This document shows, in pieces, positions 1-8,540 of a DNA stretch of 64,000 nucleotides (the stretch's first letter is position 1; each line of letters opens with the position of its first letter). The stretch covers positions 1-64,000 of the forward strand of contig JANYKD010000506.1 of NCBI GenBank assembly GCA_025361735.1. The letters are read 5' to 3'. The translations under genes were made by a program, and so were the position numbers. The stretch is from Phycisphaerales bacterium. Lineage in GTDB: Bacteria; Planctomycetota; Phycisphaerae; Tepidisphaerales; Tepidisphaeraceae. Under the pieces are notes generated by a model. It saw nothing but the letters and a program-made list of their open reading frames with translations. It was not told the origin of the DNA and made no database searches.

Positions 1-124
1 TGGCCTTGAAAGCGCACAATTCCTCTGATTTCCCAGCGTTTTGCGCCACTTTTTTCGCGCTGAAACTAAAATCGCATAATGATGCGATTGTTCGGCCAAA
101 ATCACTGTTTTCGGCCAAGACAGT

Positions 125-1060
125 TTGCGGCGTAGCATGCGACCCCAACCCCTGCAATCCAGGCCGGTGTTGCCGCGCTCGTGGATCATTGTCATCACTG
201 CCGCCGTTCTCCTCTTTGTCGTCAACCAGTGGCGCAGCAGTTCACCCGTGGCACTGGACAAGCCCTTCCTCGAATTGCGGGCAACCCATGTGACTAAACT
301 GACCACCAAGGGTCCCTCACCGCAGCGTTACGAAAACGAAGCGCTCCCACCGGGCGTTCGCGAAGTCCGCTACCCCTCGGGCGACCTCACGCTCAAAGCC
401 TGGTACGCCGTACCGCGCTCTCCGGGGCGCCATCCGGCCCTGGTCTTCTATCACGGCGGATTCGCGTTTGGGATGGAAGATCTGGATGCCCTGGTGCCGT
501 TCTACAAGGCGAACTTCGTCATTCTCTGCCCGAGCCTGCGCGGCGAGAACGGCAATCCCGGGAACCACGAGATGTTCTACGGCGAACTCGATGATGCCCG
601 GGCCGCCATTCGCTGGGCTGCCCAGCAGCCCGAGGTGGATCCCGACCACATCTACACCTTCGGCCACAGCGCCGGGGGAGTTCTGTCCGCCCTGCTATCG
701 CTCTATCCCGACTGCGGCGCGCGCCTGACGGGCAGCGCGGGCGGGCTTTACGATGAAACCCTGTTCAGTTTCAGGCCCGGCGTTCCCTTCAATACGCGTG
801 ATTCGCTGGAGTGCCAGCTCCGCATCCTGCCACCCCATGCTTCACAGATCAAACGCCCGCACATCGCCTACGTCGGCGATGGAGACACGCCGGTGCTGCA
901 CGGCGTCCCGCGGGCTGAATCCGAAGCCCGAAAGACCAATGCCCCGCTGACGGTTGTCAAAGTCCGCGGCGATCACGGCAGCAGCCTGGATCCGGCCGTC
1001 AGCCTCTTCTTGAGCGAGGTCCAGAAGACACTGGCGCCTCCGCCCCAGAGCGGGCACTGA
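125..1060 (+). CDS. Alpha/beta hydrolase (dienelactone hydrolase/prolyl oligopeptidase-like) with N-terminal membrane anchor or signal
   Basis: ORF with hydrophobic N-terminus (WIIVITAAVLLFVV), oxyanion region YHGGFAFG, nucleophile elbow GHSAGG, C-terminal GDHGS. Confidence 0.85.
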   Translation: MRRSMRPQPLQSRPVLPRSWIIVITAAVLLFVVNQWRSSSPVALDKPFLELRATHVTKLTTKGPSPQRYENEALPPGVREVRYPSGDLTLKAWYAVPRSPGRHPALVFYHGGFAFGMEDLDALVPFYKANFVILCPSLRGENGNPGNHEMFYGELDDARAAIRWAAQQPEVDPDHIYTFGHSAGGVLSALLSLYPDCGARLTGSAGGLYDETLFSFRPGVPFNTRDSLECQLRILPPHASQIKRPHIAYVGDGDTPVLHGVPRAESEARKTNAPLTVVKVRGDHGSSLDPAVSLFLSEVQKTLAPPPQSGH

Positions 1061-1106
1061 GCCCTGACAAACTGAACGGGACACACTGCACAGGATGGAA
1101 CGAGGA

Positions 1107-1146
1107 GTGGCAGCGGCACGAGGCCGCTGCCACCCTATTTCGTTTG
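1107..1146 (+). terminator. Intrinsic terminator candidate downstream of the alpha/beta hydrolase gene
   Basis: Perfect 11-bp inverted repeat GTGGCAGCGGC-ACGAG-GCCGCTGCCAC followed by T-rich CCTATTTCGTTTG. Confidence 0.7.
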
Positions 1147-1160
1147 TATGCAGGCCGGGC

Positions 1161-2552
1161 TCAGAGCGACCAGCCGGTGCGATATTCGCGGCGGATGAAC
1201 TGGTTGGCGGCTTCGAGATTGGTTATCCGCAGGTTCGCGGGATCCCAGAGTAGCGGACGTTGGGTAAGCGGTTCCCGCAGTTGCACGCGCAGGGCGACAT
1301 TGCCGAGAAGAACGACCTCGGCGAGAGGACCGGCCCAGTCAAAATTGGAGCCGGCCGACGGACCACCCTTGCAGGCCTCGATGAATTCCTTGTAGTGGCC
1401 GATCGAGGCCGGGATGGTCTTTGGCTTGGGGCTGACGGCGGAACGCAGGGACTCCGGCCAGACGTTGTTGCCCAGAATAAAGCCCTTCTCGCCGATCAGG
1501 AGCCGGCCATTGTCACCCATGACGGCGCCTTCAGGCAGCCCCTCGGGACGCGGCGGGCGCAGGCCGCCATCGTACCAGGTGAACTTGAGCGCCGGCATGT
1601 CGCTGGCGCCGGCTTCGGGGCCGCTGAGTCCACGGACGTGAACGTTGCGCGGATCAACCTCGGCCTTGCGCGCGGGGAAGTGATAGGTCACCATGGAACC
1701 CAAGGGATAGGTCTCCACGTTCACACGCGTCGAGGCAGCCTCGACGGAGATGGGGTGGCCAAGTCGCAGGGCGCGGAAGACGGGATCGAACGCGTGGCAG
1801 CCGATGTCGCCGAGGGCTCCAGTGCCGAAATCCCACCAGCCACGCCATTTGAAGGGATGATAGCTTGGGTGATAGGGCCGCATGGGCGCGGGGCCGATCC
1901 AGGTGTCCCAATCGAGCGTACCGGGAACCGGCGGCTCTTCCTTTGGACGAGAGACGCCCTGGGGCCAGTACTCGCCGAAGAGACCCTGTGAGGGGCGGTC
2001 AGTCCAGATATGTGCTTCATGGATGGGACCGATGATGCCGGACCAGACGCGTTCGCAGAGCAGGCGGGTTTCGGTGCTGGCCTGGCCCTGGTTGCCCATC
2101 TGCGTCATGAGCTTCTTCTCACGGGCGAACTGGGCGACTTGGCGGGCCTCCCAGACCGAGTGCGTGAGGGGCTTTTCGCAATAGACGTGCTTGCCGGCAC
2201 GCATGGCGGCCATGGAGGCAAAGGCATGCATGTGGTCGGGGGTGCCAACAATGACGGCCTCGATTTCTTTCACCTCGTCAAGCATCTTGCGATAGTCCTT
2301 GTAGACCTTCGCATTGGGGTAACGCTTGAAGGTATGGCCGGCATGGTTGGAATCGACATCGCAGAGAGCAACGATGTTCTCGGTCTCCATCTGGATGACG
2401 TCGTGGCCGCCCTGCCCGCCGATGCCGATGCCGGCGATGTTGAGTTTCCGGCTGGGGCGCGTGGCGCCATCGGCACCAAGGGCGCGGCCGGGGATAAACT
2501 GGAAGGATAAGGCCGACACAGCGGAGGCTTTGAGGAAGGTACGACGGTTCAT
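1161..2552 (-). CDS. Gfo/Idh/MocA-family oxidoreductase with Tat-type signal peptide
   Basis: MNRRTFLKASAVSALSF twin-Arg leader; GIGGQGGHDV Rossmann motif; EKPLTHSVWEARQ motif typical of Gfo/Idh proteins. Confidence 0.9.
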   Translation of the reverse strand: MNRRTFLKASAVSALSFQFIPGRALGADGATRPSRKLNIAGIGIGGQGGHDVIQMETENIVALCDVDSNHAGHTFKRYPNAKVYKDYRKMLDEVKEIEAVIVGTPDHMHAFASMAAMRAGKHVYCEKPLTHSVWEARQVAQFAREKKLMTQMGNQGQASTETRLLCERVWSGIIGPIHEAHIWTDRPSQGLFGEYWPQGVSRPKEEPPVPGTLDWDTWIGPAPMRPYHPSYHPFKWRGWWDFGTGALGDIGCHAFDPVFRALRLGHPISVEAASTRVNVETYPLGSMVTYHFPARKAEVDPRNVHVRGLSGPEAGASDMPALKFTWYDGGLRPPRPEGLPEGAVMGDNGRLLIGEKGFILGNNVWPESLRSAVSPKPKTIPASIGHYKEFIEACKGGPSAGSNFDWAGPLAEVVLLGNVALRVQLREPLTQRPLLWDPANLRITNLEAANQFIRREYRTGWSL

Positions 2553-2625
2553 CAGACGGTCCTTTCGACTGTCAGTGAATACAGGCGACGGGGGGCTGAC
2601 GTTGTCGAAGGTCGTGGAAACAAAA

Positions 2626-2652
2626 CGACCCTCGAGAGAATCTCGAGGGTCG
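2626..2652 (-). terminator. Strong intrinsic terminator at the end of the polysaccharide locus
   Basis: Perfect 12-bp stem CGACCCTCGAGA/TCTCGAGGGTCG with 3-nt loop; on the minus strand followed by TTTTGTTT; lies 28 nt past the stop of the last gene. Confidence 0.85.
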
Positions 2653-2679
2653 CGTGGTTTTGGAAACGGGAGGAGACAC

Positions 2680-5600
2680 TCAGCGGACGGCCGGCATTGT
2701 CGCCGGGATTCCAGAGATCTTGCTGCGGGCGATCCGCAGGCGTTCCACGGTGTCGTCGGAGAAGAGCTTCTTGTTCAATTGATCCATCTCAGCAATCGCC
2801 TTGGCCGCTCCGGCCTTGTCGCCAAAGTCAAGACAGAGCTCGATCTTACGCAGACGCCACTCAGCGTTTGCGGGATCCAGATTGATGGATTTCTGGATGG
2901 CATCCATTGCGGCTTTCTGGTTCTTTCGCTTGCCCTCTACGAAGGCGAGCGTGTCCGCGAAACTGGGTTCACGGGGCTGCAATTCAACGGCTTTGGTGGC
3001 CAGCGCTGCGGCCTCGTCGAGTTTGAGTTTATCCTCCGCAAGGATCGTGGCCAGGTTGTTCATGGCGGCTGCGCTATTTGCCTGAAGCGACAACGTCTTG
3101 CGGTAGCCGGCCTCGCTGGCCTTGCGATCCCCGTCCAAGGCCTGCCAGTACGCCGCGCCATAGACAACGGCAACCTTATCCGGATTGGCATCGAGAAGCG
3201 TCTTGAGGATTTTCCGACCATTATCCCGGAAGTCTTCGCGTTTGTGCTTAATGCCCGCGCGGATCCATCCACCGGCGAGAACAATCTGTTCGTCGGCCTG
3301 GTTGGCCGGAGTCACCTTGCCAAGGGCTGTGAGCCATTCCTCGACCGTCTCGGCCTTCTTAATGCGTGTCGCGGCGAGATCGCAGTAGAAAGCGCGCCAT
3401 TCCTTCTCCGCTAGGAGCGGCCCGAGAAGTTTGTTGGCGCCGTCGTAGTCACCGCTCGCTACCAGAATGCGCGACTTCATACCTTTGACGGCAATCACCC
3501 CCATTGGCTTACTCGTTGTGGACGGCAGGTCTTGTACGATGTCCATCTCCTTGTTTGCCGCGGCATATAGCAATTTAGCGCTGGCCACGTCTTTGCTTGC
3601 CTCCGCAGACTCCGCCTGTCGCAAGTACATATTGGCACAGAACAGATTGGCATCGAGAGGATCTCCCGAGACCAGCTTCTTCCATGCTTCCGCTGCAGCG
3701 AGAGCCTGATTCCAGTCGCCAGCATCCGCCTGGGTCTGGGCAGCGAGCCGGACGAGCTCCACTGAATTTGGCATGGCCCGGGCGATTCTTGAGGCAATGC
3801 TGGCGGCTTCTGCATACTGACCCAGCCCGCGATAGCCATTGACAAGCAGGTGTTGCAGCGGGATCAAAAGCGGAGCACGATCGGCCAGCAGGCGCAACTG
3901 GGACATCGCCTCAGACGAAGATGGCGAGCGGCTCGTAGCAAGCAGGTTGAGCGCCTCCGCCGCCGTAGCAGAATCACGCTGCCCGCGCAGGATCCAATCT
4001 CCGAGGGCAACAGCGGCTGGAACGCTCTTCAGTGTAGTCAGAGCCCGCTCTTGCTTGAGGAAGTTGGCGATGGGCTCGTAGGACTTCAGGCTCGATGACA
4101 CCAGCCTTGCTGCAGCCAGCGCATCGTCGATCTGATCACGATGTAGAAGATTCGAGAGGTACGAGACCTGCACCCGAGCATCGTTGGGTGCGGCTTTGGC
4201 CGCAATGACGAACTTTGCTGTTATCGCATCCAATTTTGCTTTCGCGTCCGCCTGGGTGTCGCCCGCCCTGGGGCCGCCGTGGCGTTCGAGGATCTCCGCC
4301 TCGGCAAGCTCGCGTTGCCCGGCATCCAACTTCAGCGGCCGGAGCTGATCAAGTGTCGCCCGCGCCTGGTCCATGCGTCCCAGCGAGGCATACAAGTCCG
4401 CCAAAGTGATGATGTTGCCGAGGCTGGGTTCGGGTAGCAGGCGCATCATCACGGCCAGTTCCTTGGCGGCGCCCTCAATGTCGTCCTGGCCTCTGAGAAG
4501 ATCCGCGAGCAGCCGGTGTGCATCAATGCTTTCGGGCGCGAGGCGGATGGCTTCATCGAGAAGCTCGCGGGCCTTGGTGGTTTCCTCTTGCGTTCTTTGG
4601 TTCTTCTTTATCAGGACTTCGGCGAGGGCTTCGCGCCAGAGCTTCGCGCCATCGCCGGAAATTGCCTTGAGGCGTTCGACAGTACGGTTGATGAGCCCAC
4701 TCTCCGCTTGTGCGCTGAGCGCCGTGAGCACGGCCCACTGGATTGTGAGATTGCCTTTCAAGGCCGGATCATCGCCGAGTTCGGTCCATGCCTTGCCAGC
4801 ACCGGGATCGCGGATCGATTCCAGCAGGCGGGCCGAGTGAAACCGCCAGGCAAGTTCATCTTCCGGCTTTGTGCTCGTTGCGCGAGCCCGCTCATACGAG
4901 GCGACAATGTCGGCGGGCTTCGACAACAATAATGCCTGCACGAACGCCAGCTCCGGCGTCATACCGTGTTTCTTGATCGCCGCGTTAATGCACTCATTTT
5001 CCAAGCCAAAGCCAGCATTCCGACTGGCCTCGGCGAGACGAATTAGCGTGATCGAGGACAAAGCGCTCTCCTTGGCCAGAGCGCCTCGCAGGACCTTCTC
5101 CGCCTTATCCTTCTGATCGCGCTCCAAGAGGACGCGAAGGCACAGGAGTAACCTGGGTTCATCTTGAGCGATCGCCAGATCGACGGCGCTATCGGTGCGC
5201 ATAGCCGAAGCGAGGATATCCTGGTAGTTTGTCTGGGTGTCTGCGTTACGCAGACACTGCTGCGCTAAGGCCGCTTGCTGCAACGCCTCACCCATTTGAC
5301 CCATTTCACGCCGGCGCTGTGAAAGTCTAAGGTGCGGAAGAAACCACAATGGTGTGGCGTTGGCAGCGTGCGTAAAGTCAGATACGGCAAGCTCTCGCTC
5401 TCCAAGATCGGTATGGGCGTCACCGAGCGCGGCCCAGAGGTATGGCGAGGGCTGTTCCCGATCAGAATCGATTGCGCGTTGCACGGTATCAACCAACGAT
5501 GAGCGCTTGTCCTCATCACCAAGATAGTCCACGCGCAGAATCATCTCCCAGGCCGCAGCCACCTTCGTGGCCCTCATCTGCACAAGTTCATTCTTGGTGG

Positions 5601-7113
5601 CAGCCTTGAGAGCCTTCATCCGCTCGAGGTCGTCGGCGATCTTGGAAGCGGCACTCTTGGCAGCCTTGATCTTGGACTCCTTGTCAGTCCGTTCGGCCCG
5701 GGCGGCCTTGATGAGGCAGACGGCATGAATCGCGTGCAGTTCGATCTCTCCTGCGACGGCGTTCGGCCTTGGGGAGAAACCGGCGAGTCTCTTGTTGACT
5801 TCGGAGAATTCGTTGCACTCCCAAAGACGCAGAGCCAGCACATCGCGCACGCCCGGATTGTCGATCGCCGGATCAATCTTCTTGAGCAACGCGACCGATA
5901 CGGGATACATGCGGAGGCGATCGAGCTGCCGAGCGATGATCAGCGTAAGACGAAGCTCTGCAGGATTCCCCGCAGGCCGCGTCACTGGGTTTGACGCGGG
6001 CTGTGACGCAGGCTGCGAGGTGGGTGACGAGTCCAAGAGCCTTGAGGCCGATTTGAGGGCGAAGAGGGCGGCGGCATGGCGGGGGCCAAAGGAATTGTCC
6101 GTGACGTTTGGGTCAAGGCGTTTGCGAATAGCGCCGTCGACATCGAGCTTTTCAGCCAGCTTCCAAGCTTTCTTTCGCTCATCCAGCGTCCAGGCGTTCT
6201 CCTGCTGCTGTGGTAACGACTCATCCACCTCCGAATAGGCAACCGACATGAGTATCTCCGAGGCGGCGGAATCGGGCTGTGACGCATACCGCTTGCTGGC
6301 AAATGGGAGGATTTCAGCCATCTTGTCCTGCTTCCCCAGGAGCTCGACCACGCTGACGCCGTTCTCGATGTCCTGTGGCCTAATCGAGGCGATCTTCTGG
6401 GCAAATACAAGAGCTTCCTGGGGCCTGCGCAGGCTCTGCAAAGTGGCGACCACCCAATGGTTGTTCTCAAGATCGTCGGGCATCTTGTCTGCGATGCCTT
6501 GGGCGAACTTGAGGGCCTCCTCGGTCCTGTTCAGCTTCCACAGCAGAATGCGTTTCTGGTGGTTGTTCCAGATGTCGTTCGGCAAATCGCGAGCAAGCTT
6601 CTCGGCCGACTCAAGGGCTTTCTCAGTATGGCCCAATCCGCTCTCGCAGTAAATCGTGGTGCGTAACGCGGTCGTGTTGTCAGGCTCCACGCGAAGGACC
6701 TCGTCGGCCGCCTTGATCGCCTCGACGTATCCCCCCAATTGAAGATAGATGTCAATCAAGTGCTTCCACGCCTCCAAACCATCGGGCTTGAGAGCGAGAT
6801 ACACGTGGAACCAGTTCTTGGCCACCTTCAAATGCTCGGGACTACTGTCGGCAACGAGCAAATTGGAGAGCGCAAACTTGTAGATAACGTCCGGCTCCGT
6901 GCGGTTCGAGTTGGGTCGAAGATAGACCGCCAGATCGTTACACGCCTGCTCATACTTGCCCTGGGCAAATTCGGCCAGACCAAGATCGCGCGCGGCGATG
7001 AGCTTTCGTTGCCGCATCCCGCCGAGCACATATACGCCCACGAGAAAGAGAAGGGCGCCGGCGACGACGATGGCCGCAAGTTGGATCAGACGCTTCTTTT
7101 GCTTGGGTTTCAT
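2680..7113 (-). CDS. Large TPR-repeat protein, PEP-CTERM/exosortase-system PrsT-like
   Basis: 1477 aa, one N-terminal TM helix followed by many TPR-like repeats; last gene of the core module with exosortase and Wzc-like genes. Confidence 0.8.
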   Translation of the reverse strand: MKPKQKKRLIQLAAIVVAGALLFLVGVYVLGGMRQRKLIAARDLGLAEFAQGKYEQACNDLAVYLRPNSNRTEPDVIYKFALSNLLVADSSPEHLKVAKNWFHVYLALKPDGLEAWKHLIDIYLQLGGYVEAIKAADEVLRVEPDNTTALRTTIYCESGLGHTEKALESAEKLARDLPNDIWNNHQKRILLWKLNRTEEALKFAQGIADKMPDDLENNHWVVATLQSLRRPQEALVFAQKIASIRPQDIENGVSVVELLGKQDKMAEILPFASKRYASQPDSAASEILMSVAYSEVDESLPQQQENAWTLDERKKAWKLAEKLDVDGAIRKRLDPNVTDNSFGPRHAAALFALKSASRLLDSSPTSQPASQPASNPVTRPAGNPAELRLTLIIARQLDRLRMYPVSVALLKKIDPAIDNPGVRDVLALRLWECNEFSEVNKRLAGFSPRPNAVAGEIELHAIHAVCLIKAARAERTDKESKIKAAKSAASKIADDLERMKALKAATKNELVQMRATKVAAAWEMILRVDYLGDEDKRSSLVDTVQRAIDSDREQPSPYLWAALGDAHTDLGERELAVSDFTHAANATPLWFLPHLRLSQRRREMGQMGEALQQAALAQQCLRNADTQTNYQDILASAMRTDSAVDLAIAQDEPRLLLCLRVLLERDQKDKAEKVLRGALAKESALSSITLIRLAEASRNAGFGLENECINAAIKKHGMTPELAFVQALLLSKPADIVASYERARATSTKPEDELAWRFHSARLLESIRDPGAGKAWTELGDDPALKGNLTIQWAVLTALSAQAESGLINRTVERLKAISGDGAKLWREALAEVLIKKNQRTQEETTKARELLDEAIRLAPESIDAHRLLADLLRGQDDIEGAAKELAVMMRLLPEPSLGNIITLADLYASLGRMDQARATLDQLRPLKLDAGQRELAEAEILERHGGPRAGDTQADAKAKLDAITAKFVIAAKAAPNDARVQVSYLSNLLHRDQIDDALAAARLVSSSLKSYEPIANFLKQERALTTLKSVPAAVALGDWILRGQRDSATAAEALNLLATSRSPSSSEAMSQLRLLADRAPLLIPLQHLLVNGYRGLGQYAEAASIASRIARAMPNSVELVRLAAQTQADAGDWNQALAAAEAWKKLVSGDPLDANLFCANMYLRQAESAEASKDVASAKLLYAAANKEMDIVQDLPSTTSKPMGVIAVKGMKSRILVASGDYDGANKLLGPLLAEKEWRAFYCDLAATRIKKAETVEEWLTALGKVTPANQADEQIVLAGGWIRAGIKHKREDFRDNGRKILKTLLDANPDKVAVVYGAAYWQALDGDRKASEAGYRKTLSLQANSAAAMNNLATILAEDKLKLDEAAALATKAVELQPREPSFADTLAFVEGKRKNQKAAMDAIQKSINLDPANAEWRLRKIELCLDFGDKAGAAKAIAEMDQLNKKLFSDDTVERLRIARSKISGIPATMPAVR

Positions 7114-8540
7114 GATCGCAAGACTCCCCGGATGAACTGGCGGATGGTCGCGAGAATGATCACGAGATCAAGCCGCCATGATAGATTCTCGACGTATTCC
7201 AAGTCGTAGCGTATCCACTCCTGAAAGTCGAGACCCTTGCGGCGGGTGCGTTTGACCTGCCAGAGACCGGTGATGCCCGGACGAATGGAGAGGCGGGCCT
7301 CACGCCAGGGCGGGCAGAACTGGTTTTCGCTTCGTGGGCTGGGCCGCGGACCGACAACGGACATGTGTCCCAGCAGCACGTTGATGAACTGCGGCAGTTC
7401 GTCGATGTACGACTTGCGAATGAACCTGCCAACGCGCGTGAGGCGCGGATCCTCCTCCATGAAAAACTGAGGGCCGTCCGCTTCATTTTTCCCGGCAAGC
7501 TGGGACTTGATGCGGTCGGCATCCTTGCGCATGGAACGGAACTTGATGCAGGAAAATTCCCTCCCACCCATGGTCTCCCGGCGATGGGCGAAGAAGAATG
7601 GCCCCCCGTCCTCAAGCCAGATTGCCAGCATCACCAGGGGATAGATCCAGGATGTCAGGAGAAGTGCCACAAGCGCGAAAGTGATATCGAACATGCGCTT
7701 GGTGACGCGGGAGAGCGATGCCATCTTGCGCGGGTTGACGGGACGAGTCGTGTCGGGAGCCGGCTCGATCTCCAACCACTGGATATCAGAAACGGCCGGG
7801 CGACGGGCGGGGTCGTCCCAAAGAATACCCGGACCAACGGCACTTACATCAGCTCCGAGAGTGCGCCCCGCGCCCACCCAGATGTTTCCCGTGAGAGCGG
7901 CGCCGGCATCAATGATCGAATCCGGATCGGCCCACAGGCCGGGACGAATCGATCGCGGACGGTCGATCGTCGAATCCGGCTGCCGCCAGCGAAGAGCGAG
8001 TTCGCGGAGAAACAGGGCAACCTCGGTGCTCGACGAACGGTCGAACACGCGGCCATGCTGGGAGACGACCGACCGGTTGTCACGATCGACCTCGAGTCGC
8101 AGCGCATGCCAGGCCTCCTGCACGCCGGTGCAACTCTGCCAAAGCTGGGCGAGCCGGCGGTCCGTGGTCAGCACGACGCGGGCAAGACGGGCGTCCGAGC
8201 CTCCGTAGCGGCGTTCGAAGCGGACGAACGCGCCATCGTCTCCGGTAAGAACACGCTCCTGGTAGCGTCGTTCGCGCTCATCGTGCAGTCGGACGTAGAG
8301 GATGTCCGGCTTGAGCCACGAGAGAACGTCGACAGATCGCATCAGCTTGAAGATGGCCAGCGTGCGGGCGTCCGTCAACAGGAACAGTTCGGCGTGATCG
8401 ACGATTTCGGAGGGCTCGCCCTGGCGAACGACCTGGACACCGCGCGCCGCCCAGAAACGATCGTGCAGTTGTGTGGGCGTAAGCCCCCAGAGCGTCGGCT
8501 GGGAAACCGCGGCGGAATTCAGGGTTGCGGAAGTATTCAT
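7110..8540 (-). CDS. Polyprenyl-phosphate sugar-1-phosphate transferase (WbaP/PglC catalytic domain) with atypical N-terminal domain
   Basis: C-terminal KRMFDITFALVALLLTSWIYPLVMLAIWLEDGGPFFF, KFRSM, RVGRFIRKSYIDELPQFINVLLGHMSVVGPRP, PGITGLWQV; ATGA overlap with neighbours. Confidence 0.93.
   Translation of the reverse strand: MNTSATLNSAAVSQPTLWGLTPTQLHDRFWAARGVQVVRQGEPSEIVDHAELFLLTDARTLAIFKLMRSVDVLSWLKPDILYVRLHDERERRYQERVLTGDDGAFVRFERRYGGSDARLARVVLTTDRRLAQLWQSCTGVQEAWHALRLEVDRDNRSVVSQHGRVFDRSSSTEVALFLRELALRWRQPDSTIDRPRSIRPGLWADPDSIIDAGAALTGNIWVGAGRTLGADVSAVGPGILWDDPARRPAVSDIQWLEIEPAPDTTRPVNPRKMASLSRVTKRMFDITFALVALLLTSWIYPLVMLAIWLEDGGPFFFAHRRETMGGREFSCIKFRSMRKDADRIKSQLAGKNEADGPQFFMEEDPRLTRVGRFIRKSYIDELPQFINVLLGHMSVVGPRPSPRSENQFCPPWREARLSIRPGITGLWQVKRTRRKGLDFQEWIRYDLEYVENLSWRLDLVIILATIRQFIRGVLRS

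Noticed and set aside
2326-3414. 362-aa plus-strand ORF
   Set aside because: Runs antisense across the Gfo/Idh gene, the terminator and the TPR gene; not credible.
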